Shown: in pieces, positions 9,976 through 19,445 of the stretch | Numbering within the stretch: position 1 is the stretch's first letter | Layout of the letters: the number at the start of each line of letters is the position of its first letter | NCBI RefSeq assembly: GCF_000257395.1 | Contig: NZ_AJGC01000001.1 | Location: forward strand, 186,001-250,000 | Direction: 5' to 3' | Origin: Rickettsiella massiliensis 20B | GTDB taxonomy: Bacteria; Pseudomonadota; Gammaproteobacteria; Diplorickettsiales; Diplorickettsiaceae | Length of the DNA: 64,000 bases | The notes under the pieces: generated by a model | Seen by the model: the letters and a program-made list of their open reading frames with translations, nothing else | Databases searched by the model: none | What the model was told of the DNA's origin: nothing | Program-made: the position numbers and the translations under genes

Positions 9976-11422
9976 ATGCTGGTCCCTGTTATTTTGTCTG
10001 GTGGAATCGGTGCCCGTTTGTGGCCAGTCTCTAGAGAAGCGTGTCCTAAGCCCTTTATGCGGTTGAATGGCAGTCAAAGTTCTTTACTACAAAAAACATA
10101 TGAACGAGCCATTCAACTTCCTAATATTAAACAAATCATCACCACAACGAATATTGATTATTATCATCAAAGCAAACAAGAACTTGCTAAGTTAGATCAT
10201 TTTGAAACGTTTACATCGATTGACTTTCGTTTTCTATTAGAACCGATGTCCTGTAATACAGCGCCTGCTCTGGGCATCACTGCGCTTTTTCTTGAAAAAT
10301 GGTTAGGTAAACAAACAGTGATGTTGATTTTACCAGCCGATCATTTAATTTTAAATCAAAAAAAGTTTAATGTGTGTGTTCACTCGGCCTATCAATTGGC
10401 CAAAGCCGGTTATTTAACCACCTTTGGAGTGATTCCGAATAAAGCGGAAACAGCTTATGGTTATATTGAATATCAAGAAGACTTAATTTTACAAGCGGGT
10501 CATGCCATCAAAAATTTTCATGAAAAACCCTCTCTTGAACAAACTCAACTCTTTATTGAACAAGGTAATTATCTTTGGAACTGCGGTATTTTTTGCTTTA
10601 CTGTCGAAACTTTATTAAATGAGTTTGCAACCTACGCACCGGCACTTCATCAGCAATTACTAAGCTGCGCAAAACACTTAGAGAGTAGTTTTTTAAACAA
10701 AAAAAGCGATCAAGTTAAAATTGATGCGGGGACTTTTTCGACGCTTGAAAAATTATGCGGTGATGGAAAAACAAAAATAGTGTCGTCATTCCCGCTGATT
10801 TTGGCTGGTCTGACTTAGGCTCATGGGATAGCTTTAATCAGTTATTAACGCCCGATCAATATGGCAATCGCATTGTTGGCGATGTTATCCTCCAACAAAG
10901 CAGGACGCATCATTGCTGGACTCGGACTCAATAATTTAACCATTGTTGACACAAAAGATGCTTTATTAATTAGCGATAACCAACATATTCAACAAGTAAA
11001 ACAGTTAGTCGAGCGCCTAAAACATTCCGGCCGTGAGTCTTATCGCTATCATCCTACTGTATACCGGCCCTGGGGTTATTACACTGTTTTAGAAGAAGGT
11101 TCAAAGTACAAGTTAAAACGGATTATTGTTCATCCCCAAGCAAGTTTATCCTTACAACTGCATCATCATCGTAGTGAATATTGGATTATGATAGAAGGGA
11201 CCGCTCAAGTACAACGTAATGACGAAATTTTGATTTTTGAACCCACAAGAATCGATTATGATTCCACTACAAAGTAAACACTGTATTGAGAATATTGGCC
11301 ATAAAGACTTAATGTTTATTGAACTGCAATATGGTGAATATCTTGGCGAAGACGATATTGTACGCTTTGAAGATAATTATGGGCGCGTGATTGCATCGCA
11401 AGTCGCTTCGGATAGGCTTTAA
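9976..11422 (+). pseudogene. manC: Mannose-1-phosphate guanylyltransferase / mannose-6-phosphate isomerase (frameshifted)
   Basis: A bifunctional type II PMI/GMP enzyme that makes GDP-mannose from mannose-6-phosphate. The N-terminal nucleotidyltransferase part has SGGIGARLWPVSREACPKPF, the classic pyrophosphorylase motif, then LILPADHLI and FHEKPSLEQTQ. The frame breaks near 10780 (GWSDLGSWDSFNQLL is in another frame). About ten residues appear to be lost near 10900, and there is a further break near 11240. The C-terminal isomerase cupin is clear: VYRPWGYYTVLEEG, LQLHHHRSEYWIMIEGTAQV and HCIENIGHKDL. The GDP-mannose product would feed the gmd gene 45 kb away. Identity is firm; at least three changes are needed to restore the frame. 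Confidence 0.85.
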
Positions 11423-11710
11423 TATAAACTTCTCTGGTTTTATTATCCCTTATTACCCATCCATAGATTGAAATGATGATTAAGCCGCTCGTAATTTTAA
11501 TTAGAGTGATTGCTGTATTTTACTGCGTATAGGTCTATTTTATATTTTTTTTCTATAATTAGATTAGTAATTGAAAGAGCAAGAAAAGAGAAAACTTCTT
11601 AAAAAGCGCTATCGAATCATTAACAAGATCAATATATTTATTTACTTTCTGTTTATAAGAAAAAAAGATACGAAAAATGATCTATTAACGATTTAAAGGA
11701 TTAAACTACC

Positions 11711-12626
11711 ATGTCATTGATCTCTTATTCTCAAAATCTTGAAGATATCTTATTATGGCGTGCTTTAAAAAATAGTGTTACACAAGGATTTTATATTGAT
11801 GTCGGCGCTTGGTTAGCAACCCCAAGATTCGGTCACACATCTTTTTTATGAAAAGGGTTGGCGGGGAATCAATGTAGAACCTTCACCTGTTTATTATGCC
11901 GATCTCATTGAAAAACGTCCCAAAGATATTAATTTATCTCTTGTTATCTCCGATCAAGATGGATCATGTGAATTTCATACTATCGATGATTCTGGACTAT
12001 CGACCACCCAGAAAAATCTCGCTCATGAGTGGCAAAAACAAGGATTTTCCTCGAGAAAAAAACATAAGGAAACTATTTCTCTCTCAACACTGTGGGAAAA
12101 ATATGTCCCTGCTGGCCAAGAAGTTCATTTTTTAAAAATAGATGTAGAAAGCAATGAACGATCCGTGATTAAAGGACTTAACTTATCAAAGTATCAACCT
12201 TGGATTATTGTGATTGAAGCGATTGATCCGCTTACCCGTCAAGAAAATCATTTATTATGGGAGTCGATTCTCTTAAAAGCAGGTTATCAGTTTGCTTATG
12301 CGGATGGTTTAAATCGTTTCTATATTGCGCCTGCTCATCTTAATCTACTGGATCACTTTAACTATCCACCTAATGTCTTTGATGGATTTGTTATCTATAA
12401 TCACCTTCGTCCGTTGTTACTACAAACAGAACGTCAAGCCGATCAAATTAATAAAATTTGTAAAACACTCAATTTAAATGATAGATTCGAGCTTACCCAA
12501 CTTCTTGTACAATATACCGAGCTGATCAATAGTACTTCCTGGCGAATCACCGCTCCATTGCGTTTTCTTAAGAGAAAATGGGACCGTTATGTTCGTCATT
12601 TTAAAAACAAAATGGCTTCCATTTAA
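11711..12626 (+). CDS. FkbM-family methyltransferase (frameshifted)
   Basis: A SAM-dependent methyltransferase of the FkbM family, often found in surface polysaccharide loci, where it O-methylates sugars. The start ATG 11711 gives SLISYSQNLEDILLWRAL and GFYIDVGA, the SAM site. The frame changes once near 11822, then continues DSVTHLFYEKGWRGINVEPSP and, further on, FLKIDVESNERSVIKGL, both typical. The last 50 residues are basic and end in LKRKWDRYVRHFKNK, as is common for glycosyltransferase-associated proteins. About 305 residues. It follows manC at 290 bases. The acceptor sugar cannot be told from sequence. Confidence 0.75.
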
Positions 12627-12685
12627 TCTTTACTTATTTTTATAGCCATTTTTATAAAACAATAAACATTAAAACTTAGACTCAT

Positions 12686-13335
12686 TTAAGATTTTCGCAT
12701 ACGAGGAGAAGCGGGGGGAAGCGGGTTATTGGTCTTATTAAGTACAGGTCGGTTTTGATAGAAGAAAGAATAGGTCGAAACCGATCCAAATCGGTTAATT
12801 AAGCTAACTGCCTTATTTAAAGTCGGGTAACGAGAAGTACCCACTAATGCTTTTTTTTTGCGTATGGTTTAGCATACACAGCTAAAATTCGAGAAATCAA
12901 AGCAGTCAGACAAGTTGCGACCATCAGCTTTCGGCTACCCAATGTAGGACTATAATCACCATTTTTACCATTGCCATACACACCTTTTCGGAAGGATTTA
13001 TCTTCAGGACGAAAAGATTTTTTATCTTTTACCGATTGAATACTTACGAACAAGAGATTAGAGAGCCAGAACAAAAGAATTCGATGTCTATGATGATATT
13101 GATGTTTATTATCAATTTTTTGATTAAGCGAGCCGTCTAAACCTGTAATTTTTTTGGCTATTTTCCGAGCGCCCACCGCCAAAGAGGTTTTTGTTCTTTT
13201 TATTTTTAAAAAATAATGGTATTGCTTTGGCGCTCTCACACCGATAGCTAATTTAATCGTCGCAGAAATATCTGCTCTATCACCGCTTTTTAAGTTCGAT
13301 TTTTGCTTTGGTTTGAAAGGAAAAAAGTTACTCAA
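12686..13335 (-). CDS. Orphan basic protein, no recognised family (possible homopolymer frameshift)
   Basis: An open frame from ATG 13335 encodes 163 residues, very rich in lysine and arginine, with one hydrophobic stretch (HRILLFWLSNLLFVSI) and a C-terminal LMVATCLTALISRILAVYA segment. It stops right after a run of A (plus-strand run of T at 12849-12857). If one base is corrected there, the frame continues another 52 residues (ALVGTSRYPTLNKAVSLINR and onward) to the TAA at 12686-12688, so the gene may be about 216 residues long. I recognise no domain. The composition and isolated position between polysaccharide and glutathione genes are compatible with a lineage-specific or secreted protein, but nothing shows function. 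Confidence 0.4.
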
Positions 13336-13695
13336 TCAAAACCTCTATAAAATATGAGTTATTTTTTAAGCACTTACTTTTCGCTTTATTTTTATTTGCA
13401 TAATATACTATCGAGTTCGACACAAAAAATCACTAAAATAAACTGGGCACCCTAATTGACTTGCAAAATGCAAGAAAAAAAACCACAATCTAGCACATGA
13501 TCTATTCTATTTCTTGTTTTTTAGGATAAATAGGCGCTAATAGCTTTTTTATATCGAACTAAATGATATTTCGTTGCAATCGTGGGCTGACTATACCCTA
13601 TTATAACTTACTGAGCTTAAATCAGCGAGGTAGATTATCTAGCCAACTATCGTCAGCTGTACCCGCATCGTATCTTACTTAAATTGAGGTCAATT
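13336..13695. other. Divergent intergenic region before gshA
   Basis: AT-rich gap of 360 bases between two divergent genes. It holds a small perfect hairpin, CTTGCA-AAA-TGCAAG, near 13461-13475, next to a run of A. The orientation of the run does not suit a terminator for either neighbour. No gene seen. Confidence 0.35.
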
Positions 13696-15021
13696 ATGAA
13701 AAAAAATACTGGGGATACCTCCGCAACGACCGATATACCCTGTTTGGCTTCATCTTGCCAGAGTTCACTCTATGAGCTAGAGAGAAAACTATTAAAGAAT
13801 CAATGTCAAATTGAGTCTTGGTTACGTGAACAATGGCATAAAACGGCTCCTCCCTTTTATACTTCAGTCGATCTCCGCAATGCTGGATTTAAACTCGCCC
13901 CTGTTGATACAAACTTATTCCCTGCTGGTTTTAATAATCTAAAAGAAGCATTTATTCCCTTGGCGGTCCAGGCCGCTCAAGAAACGTTGGACCATCTTGC
14001 CCCCAACTGTCGTCGTCTGCTGATTATTCCAGAAAATCATACGCGCAATCAATTTTACTTTGAAAATCTCGCTTCGTTACAGGCGATTCTTATTCAAGCT
14101 GGGTTTGAAGTACGGATTGGCTCTTTATTAGAAGATTTAGATACTTCACGAGAAATTGTACTTCAATCCGGTCGCTCACTGGTTCTAGAAAAGATAACTC
14201 GCGAACATGATAAAATAGTGCTTAATAATTATTCACCTTGTGTTTTATTATTAAATAATGATTTATCAGCAGGTATTCCATCACTTCTGCAAGATGTAAA
14301 ACAACCTCTTTTCCCAGCAGCAGCCTTAGGTTGGCATCAACGCTTAAAATCCGATCATTTTGCACTCTATCACCAAATTTGCCAAGAATTAGCCGAATGT
14401 ATCCAAATTGACCCTTGGTTGATTAATCCCTTTTTTACACAATGTGCCAATATCGACTTTATACAGCGGGAAGGTGAAGCCTGTCTTGTCGAAAAAACGG
14501 CACAATTACTGAAAAAAATTCAGGGAAAATACGATGAATACCAAATTAAAGAAAAACCCTATGTCGTGATTAAAGCCGACTCTGGAACCTATGGTATGGG
14601 TGTCCTCTCGATCCATGATCCGGAACAAATTATCCATCTGAATCGAAAAAAAAGGGGGGATATGACGGTAACAAAAGGCAACCGCGCAATCAATCGAGTT
14701 ATCCTGCAAGAAGGTGTGTACACGTTTGAGACCTGGAATCAAACAGTAGCCGAGCCGGTCGTCTATTTATTTGGAAAATATGTCATCGGTGGGTTTTATC
14801 GTGTCCATACTGAAAGAGGTATTAGCGATAACCTTAATTCTCCCGGTATGCAATTTGAGCCCTTACCTTTTACTAAAGCTTGTAATATTCCGGAAATCCA
14901 AAATCCTAAAAAAGGAGAATGCGCCAATCGTTTTTATATTTATGGTGTCATTGCGCGGCTTGCAGCGTTAGCTGCGGCGCGAGAACAAGCCACACTCGCT
15001 GCGAACGGAGTCAGCCAATGA
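13696..15021 (+). CDS. gshA: Glutamate-cysteine ligase, proteobacterial third type
   Basis: The first enzyme of glutathione synthesis, joining glutamate and cysteine. It belongs to the smaller gamma/acidithiobacilli-type family (TIGR02049-like), not the E. coli GshA fold. Features seen: APPFYTSVDLRNAGFKLAPVDTNLFPAGFNNL at the start, PYVVIKADSGTYGMGVLSI (ATP-grasp-like), RVILQEGVYT and VYLFGKYVIGGFYRVH. The start ATG 13696 has GAGG at 13686-13689; the upstream TTG would lie inside that ribosome binding site. 441 residues, intact. Its stop overlaps the gshB start (ATGA), so the pair forms an operon. The family identification is good, and the pairing with gshB supports it. Confidence 0.85.
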   Translation: MKKNTGDTSATTDIPCLASSCQSSLYELERKLLKNQCQIESWLREQWHKTAPPFYTSVDLRNAGFKLAPVDTNLFPAGFNNLKEAFIPLAVQAAQETLDHLAPNCRRLLIIPENHTRNQFYFENLASLQAILIQAGFEVRIGSLLEDLDTSREIVLQSGRSLVLEKITREHDKIVLNNYSPCVLLLNNDLSAGIPSLLQDVKQPLFPAAALGWHQRLKSDHFALYHQICQELAECIQIDPWLINPFFTQCANIDFIQREGEACLVEKTAQLLKKIQGKYDEYQIKEKPYVVIKADSGTYGMGVLSIHDPEQIIHLNRKKRGDMTVTKGNRAINRVILQEGVYTFETWNQTVAEPVVYLFGKYVIGGFYRVHTERGISDNLNSPGMQFEPLPFTKACNIPEIQNPKKGECANRFYIYGVIARLAALAAAREQATLAANGVSQ

Positions 15022-15864
15022 AAAAACGACTTGGCGTCATTATGGACCCCATTACACAGATTACGATTAAAAAAGATACCACCTTCGCACTCCTCCTCGA
15101 AGCACAACGCCAAGGCTGGTCGATTGATTATATGGAAATGGCCGATCTGTTTTTAGAGCAAAATGTTCCGTGTGCACGGATGCGCCGTTTAACTGTGCAA
15201 GACAATCCAGCGCATGCGTTTTCCTCCGATTGATGCACAATATCTCTACACGACTCAATTACTCGATCGAGCGCAGGCTAGCGGCGTACGAGTCGTCAAT
15301 CATCCACAAAGTCTACGCGATTTTAATGAAAAATTATTCGCCTTAGCCTTTCCGCAATGTTGCCCACCGACCCTAGTGACGGCCGACCTTGCAGCCGGCC
15401 GCTCGTTTTTAGAGCAACATCAAGATATTATTGCTAAACCCCTCCATGGCATGGGTGGGTTTTCGATTTTTCGTTTACGTCAAGGCGATCCCAATGTAAA
15501 CGTGGTCTTCGAGACATTAAGCAATCATAATCAGCGCTTTATGTTATTGCAGCGCTATATTCCTGAAATTACCGAAGGGGATAAACGTATTCTGTTAATT
15601 AATGGCCAAGCCATTGATTATGTCTTGGCACGCCGTGCTGCACCGGGAGAAACCCGTGCTAATTTAGCGGCCGGCGGGACGGGTCGAGTGATGCCTTTAA
15701 GTAAAACCGATCGACTTTATTTTGTCGGGCTTGATGTGATTGGCAATTATCTTACTGAAATCAATATCACAAGCCCAACTGGATTACGAGAAATTGAGTC
15801 GGTGGCACCCTATTCTGTGGCAGAATTATTTTTTAAAAAACTTACTGAATTTAATCCAAACTAA
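15018..15864 (+). CDS. gshB: Glutathione synthetase (internal loss and frameshift)
   Basis: The ATP-grasp enzyme that adds glycine to gamma-glutamylcysteine. The first frame runs MKKRLGVIMDPITQI to LTVQDNPAHA. The second resumes at MRFPPIDAQYLYTTQLLDRA. In relatives about 25 residues, including a DVILMRKDPP block, join these parts; here most are absent near 15220 and the frame shifts. The rest is normal: HPQSLRDFNEKLFAL, DIIAKPLHGMGGFSIFRL, FMLLQRYIPEI, GDKRILLINGQ and the C-terminal TEINITSPTG. About 280 residues against the usual 315. Coupled to gshA by a four-base overlap. Confidence 0.88.
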
Positions 15865-15891
15865 TTTAATTTTTTATCTAAAAAAGTTAAA

Positions 15892-16197
15892 TTAAGTAGG
15901 TAATGTTAAATCCACTTGAATCTTTTTGTTATACACTCGTATCGGATAAGTTTTAATTTTAGAATAAGCTGGGGGTCGAGTCACCGCGCCGGTTTTTATA
16001 CAAAAAACCGCTCCATGGATGGGGCAAGTGATTTCATCGCCTTCTACATCACCACCCGCTAAAGGTTGATTTTCATGTGGGCAATTATTTTCAATTGCAT
16101 AAAAAACACCTCCCTGGTTAATAATTAAAATTGAGTATGGCTCAAAATTAAAAACCTGATAACTATCCACCGAAAAAACTTGACTGATCACCGACAT
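15892..16197 (-). CDS. Rieske-type [2Fe-2S] ferredoxin
   Basis: A small 101-residue Rieske domain protein. The two ligand pairs are visible as CPH in NNCPHENQPLAGG and CPIH in EITCPIHGAVF, holding a 2Fe-2S cluster by two Cys and two His. There is no membrane segment, so it is a soluble ferredoxin-like electron carrier related to those of dioxygenases or NirD. It is followed on the same strand (upstream, 32 bases away) by sufT, which suggests a link to Fe-S metabolism. Intact. Confidence 0.85.
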   Translation of the reverse strand: MSVISQVFSVDSYQVFNFEPYSILIINQGGVFYAIENNCPHENQPLAGGDVEGDEITCPIHGAVFCIKTGAVTRPPAYSKIKTYPIRVYNKKIQVDLTLPT

Positions 16198-16229
16198 CTA
16201 TCCAGTTGGCCATGCGCTCCCCTAAACCT

Positions 16230-16568
16230 TTAAAGCATATTTAATTGAAGCTTAGCCGCTTCTGACATTTTTTCCATCGTCCATGGTGGATCCCACACTA
16301 AAGTCACCTGTGCTTCGGTCACACCTGGAACTAAACTGACGGTGGTTTCCACTTGCGATGGAAACGTTTGCGCAACGGGGCAATGTGGTGTAGTCAATGT
16401 CATATCAATATTAACTTGGCCAGAAAAATTCACTCTTATCTCGTAAATAAGGCCTAAGTCATAAATATTAACTGGAATTTCTGGGTCATAAATACCTTTT
16501 AACGCTGCAATAATGTCTGAATGAAGCTGTTGTATCGCTTCATCAGATAATGGATAAGAAGGTAACAT
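16230..16568 (-). CDS. sufT: MIP18/DUF59 Fe-S assembly protein SufT
   Basis: A 112-residue MIP18-family (DUF59) protein. SufT helps to deliver Fe-S clusters to target proteins. The core is seen in IIAALKGIYDPEIPVNIYDLGLIYEI, then DMTLTTPHCPVAQTFP with the conserved functional cysteine, and WDPPWTMEKMSEAAK at the end. In many gammaproteobacteria this gene sits at the end of the suf operon. Here it lies 9 kb away, next to the Rieske gene and on the opposite strand. Intact. Confidence 0.85.
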   Translation of the reverse strand: MLPSYPLSDEAIQQLHSDIIAALKGIYDPEIPVNIYDLGLIYEIRVNFSGQVNIDMTLTTPHCPVAQTFPSQVETTVSLVPGVTEAQVTLVWDPPWTMEKMSEAAKLQLNML

Positions 16569-16712
16569 CGTAAATCACATAGTGGAAAGAAAAACACACT
16601 GAAAAATCAAAAAAATTGGTTTCAAGCAAGGAGAAGTCTAGCGGAATTCACCCAGTTTGCCAATCCTCTTCTAAACACTGCACCACTTTTGACGAAGAAT
16701 TCTAACACTCTA

Positions 16713-16943
16713 TCAACAAGCCGGCCATTGTTGGTATTCCTCTGTAATTTGTAATAATCTTTTGGCAATATAATGCAACCGGCCAACAAATTCTCTTTCC
16801 TCATAGATCGAAATCGTTGTTTTTTTCTCTTGGCCGAGAAACGCTTGTAATTCTTTTTGAAGCATACGCATTTGAAAATAAAATTTTCGACGATAACCTG
16901 GCTTTAAAAAACAATCCTGAAGCACTTGATTTAAGCTTTTCAT
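16713..16943 (-). CDS. Small hypothetical protein coupled to a receiver-like gene
   Basis: A 76-residue frame, MKSLNQVLQDCFLKPGYRR to EEYQQWPAC, that I do not recognise. It is mostly charged helix, with no membrane segment. Its start ATG overlaps the TGA of the receiver-like gene upstream (ATGA), which argues that it is a real, co-translated gene. It may belong to a signalling pair, but nothing in the sequence shows what it does. Confidence 0.45.
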   Translation of the reverse strand: MKSLNQVLQDCFLKPGYRRKFYFQMRMLQKELQAFLGQEKKTTISIYEEREFVGRLHYIAKRLLQITEEYQQWPAC

Positions 16944-17272
16944 AGAAATCTGCTTAATAGTTTATCTACGCCTAATTTAAGGAAAAATTGCGCCTCAACC
17001 GAATTTATTTCATCCGTACAAACTATCAAAGGCGCTGATTGGCTATCTTCATGCTCACGCACCTTACAAATAAAAGATGCAGCGTCTTTTTCTAATCAGT
17101 CTGCAAAAACAAAGATCAAAACATAAGGTGTCATTTTGACTTGGTGTAACCCTAATCGTAGATTTTCGACTTGATCAACTTGATATTGAAGCTCGATTAA
17201 TTTAGCACGTAATTTTTCTTGTTCCCTGGTTTTGCTTGCGAGTAACAAAACCGATCTAATTAATGGTGGCAT
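16940..17272 (-). pseudogene. Receiver-like (REC) domain protein interrupted by a TGA codon
   Basis: The minus strand from ATG 17272 reads as a response-regulator receiver domain of about 110 residues: LLLASKTREQEKLRAKLIEL, YQVDQVENLRLGL, then PYVLIFVFAD, where the phospho-acceptor strand would be. An in-frame TGA follows at 17096-17098. After it the same frame continues LEKDAASFICKVREHEDS, APLIVCTDEI and LGVDKLLSRFL up to TGA 16940-16942. The usual acidic pair after the first strand is missing (LASKTRE instead), so this was probably already a pseudo-receiver. One nonsense change, with no indel needed, looks like true decay. No output domain is present. Confidence 0.55.
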
Positions 17273-17836
17273 CCTTTTAGCTCCTGACTTTACTCATTCT
17301 TGTATCTAAAAATTATTATTTAGGATCAAATTGATTAAAAAAACCTATCTTTATTAGGAAAGATAATAACAAGAAGTCACCTGCTAAAGTAAAATATTGA
17401 TATAAATAAGCTAAATTAAAATCTGAATTTTTATATTATAGGAGTATAAGAAGAGATGGGGGGATGAATTTTTTCTTATAATACATTTATCCTATATTCG
17501 ATATTCATGATAAAGCCTATCTAATTTAAAGCAAACAATCAAGATAAATAAAATGCTAAAAAAATAAAAAGGGCATCCGTTTTAAAACAAAAAACAGGTA
17601 GACTGATCATCCGATATAAAACCCCATAAGCATCCACTTGATTTATATTGTAAAATTATAAAAATATAAATTAAATTATTTAAAAAAATAATGTTTGGTC
17701 AATTTTTAAAGTGAATATTCAGGACAAATTAATTAACAGCGCAATATTAAATCAGTCGACAGAGAACTCAACAGGAAAATACAGCGCTATTTTTATTTTT
17801 ACCGTCAATACGGATGACGCAAGATTGACCCTGAAA
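17273..17836. other. AT-rich gap before the era gene end
   Basis: About 560 bases with very low GC and many short A and T runs. No frame with codon bias like the neighbours, no tRNA-like or hairpin-plus-T structure that I trust. A 60-codon frame on the plus strand (17711-17893) overlaps the restored end of era and is discounted. Confidence 0.4.
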
Positions 17837-18726
17837 CTAGATATCCCCAGAGTTTTTTTCTTCTCCGCCTTTCCCTTGCACCTTGACCCATAAATTCAAA
17901 TATACTTTTTCTTAAAGCACGCTTCCATATCCAGCCGTGCTTGACTCCCTATTATCTTAAGTACTTCCCCGCCCTTGCCAATAATAATCGCTTTTTGGCC
18001 TAAACGCGCGGCTAAAATCACCGCGTGAATATGGATCATACGTTTTTTTTCTTCAAACTGTTCAATCACTACCGAAACACCATAAGGAATTTCTTTATGC
18101 AAAGCACGCATTAATTTCTCTCGAATAAATTCAGCGGCTAAAAAACGCTGGCTACGATCACTTAATTGATCACGCGGATAAACAAATTTGGCGTAAGGCA
18201 AATGATGCGCAATCGTTTCTTCAAGCACACCAATATTATCCCCTTTTTGCGCAGATAAAGGGATCATCGCTAAAAAATTCATCTTCTCAGCACAGATTTT
18301 CATAAAAGGTAGTAATCGAGTTTTATCTTTAATGCGATCGACCTTATTAAGAATCAAAATAACCGGATGATTTTGTTCGCGTAGACGTTCCAAAATAGTC
18401 TGATCTGCTTCCGTCCAACGCCCAGCTTCAATGACAAACCCCACGACATCGACCTCTGCAACGACATTGATGGCATCACGAACCAAGCTCCGCTGCAAAC
18501 GATTTTTCGAGGCTTGGGGTAAACCAGGCGTATCGATATAAATCGTTTGTGTCGTCTCTTCCGTTTTAATACCTAAAATTTGCTGACGTGTCGTTTGTGG
18601 TTTTGCTGAAGTAATACTCAGCTTTTCACCCAAAATATAATTCATTAAGGTTGATTTGCCGACATTCGGTCGACCAACAATCGCAACGGTTCCACAACGG
18701 GTCTTTTCTTGTTCAAATTGAATCAT
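17837..18726 (-). CDS. era: GTPase Era (C-terminal frameshift)
   Basis: An essential GTPase that binds 16S rRNA and helps to mature the 30S subunit. G1 GRPNVGKST, G2 SAKPQTTRQQILG, G3 DTPGL, G4 NKVD and G5 SAQKGD are all present, followed by the KH domain with IIGKGGEVLKIIG. As read it ends ACFKKKYI at 17896. One extra A in the run at about 17902-17907 would continue the frame VYLNLWVKVQGKGGEEKN to TAG 17837-17839, which is the normal Era C-terminus. The start ATG overlaps the rnc stop region. The gene is last in lepA-lepB-rnc-era. The break is a one-base homopolymer change, and a sequencing slip is likely. Confidence 0.93.
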
Positions 18727-19358
18727 GAGTTTGGCTTCGTTAATTCAAGTTGTTTTAAAATGGCTTCTGCCGCCTCTTGTTCAGCACGCCGCCGACTATG
18801 CCCCAGACCCATTGCCGTTTTATTCTCGAGACCCACTAAACGACACTCAACCTTAAATAGTTGCTGATGTGCCGGGCCTTCTAAACTCAACACGGTATAC
18901 ACCGGCAAAGGTAAGCGATTCAAACGCGTTTTATACCAGCGCAAAATACAGCGCTCACAGGCGGCAAAACCACCGTCTAAATAAATTGCGCCAATAATCG
19001 CTTCCATCGCATCGGCTAAAATTGATTTGCGTTGAGCACCCCCGGTTTTTACTTCGCCGGCACCAAGATGTAAATATTGACCCAGACGAAATTCCTGCGC
19101 AAGATCGGTTAACGTTTCACCACGCACCAAATTGGCGCGCAACCGACTCAACTCTCCTTCCTTGGCTTGTGCATTTTGCCGAAATAGCGCTGCCGCAATG
19201 ACAAAATTCAATGCGGCATCGCCTAAATATTCTAAGCGTTCATTATTCTTATTACCTCGAAAACTGCGATGACTTAATGCATCTTCAAGTAACTCCGGAT
19301 CGTTAAACGAGTAATCTAAATCTTTACACAACGTACCGATAGCGGAACTCACCCTCAC
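18723..19358 (-). CDS. rnc: Ribonuclease III (short in-frame loss)
   Basis: The double-strand-specific endonuclease that processes rRNA and mRNA. The catalytic signature is NERLEYLGDAALNFV, with a second acidic site in DAMEAIIGAIYLDGG. The dsRNA-binding domain ends with GHSRRRAEQEAAEAILKQL. The linker normally contains KDPKTRLQEYLQ before the LPLPVY block. Here WYKTRLN is followed directly by RLPLPVY, so roughly 20 residues at about 18920-18930 are missing without a frame change. 211 residues against about 226. The lost segment begins the RNA-binding domain, so binding could be affected if the loss is real. The stop overlaps the era start. Confidence 0.92.
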   Translation of the reverse strand: MRVSSAIGTLCKDLDYSFNDPELLEDALSHRSFRGNKNNERLEYLGDAALNFVIAAALFRQNAQAKEGELSRLRANLVRGETLTDLAQEFRLGQYLHLGAGEVKTGGAQRKSILADAMEAIIGAIYLDGGFAACERCILRWYKTRLNRLPLPVYTVLSLEGPAHQQLFKVECRLVGLENKTAMGLGHSRRRAEQEAAEAILKQLELTKPNS

Positions 19359-19445
19359 CTCTTCATGAACACAAATAAAAATACGGCGACACTAAAATTT
19401 GAATCTTGATTATTTTTTTATTCTTAGATTATCCGATACTAAGTA

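Noticed and set aside
17096-17098. TGA in the receiver-like gene (and in ccmE) as selenocysteine
   Set aside because: No SECIS-like hairpin follows, the families have no selenocysteine at these sites, and ccmE also has a TAG and two shifts.
17711-17893. 60-codon plus-strand frame beside era
   Set aside because: It overlaps the restored Era C-terminus on the other strand, which has clear homology.
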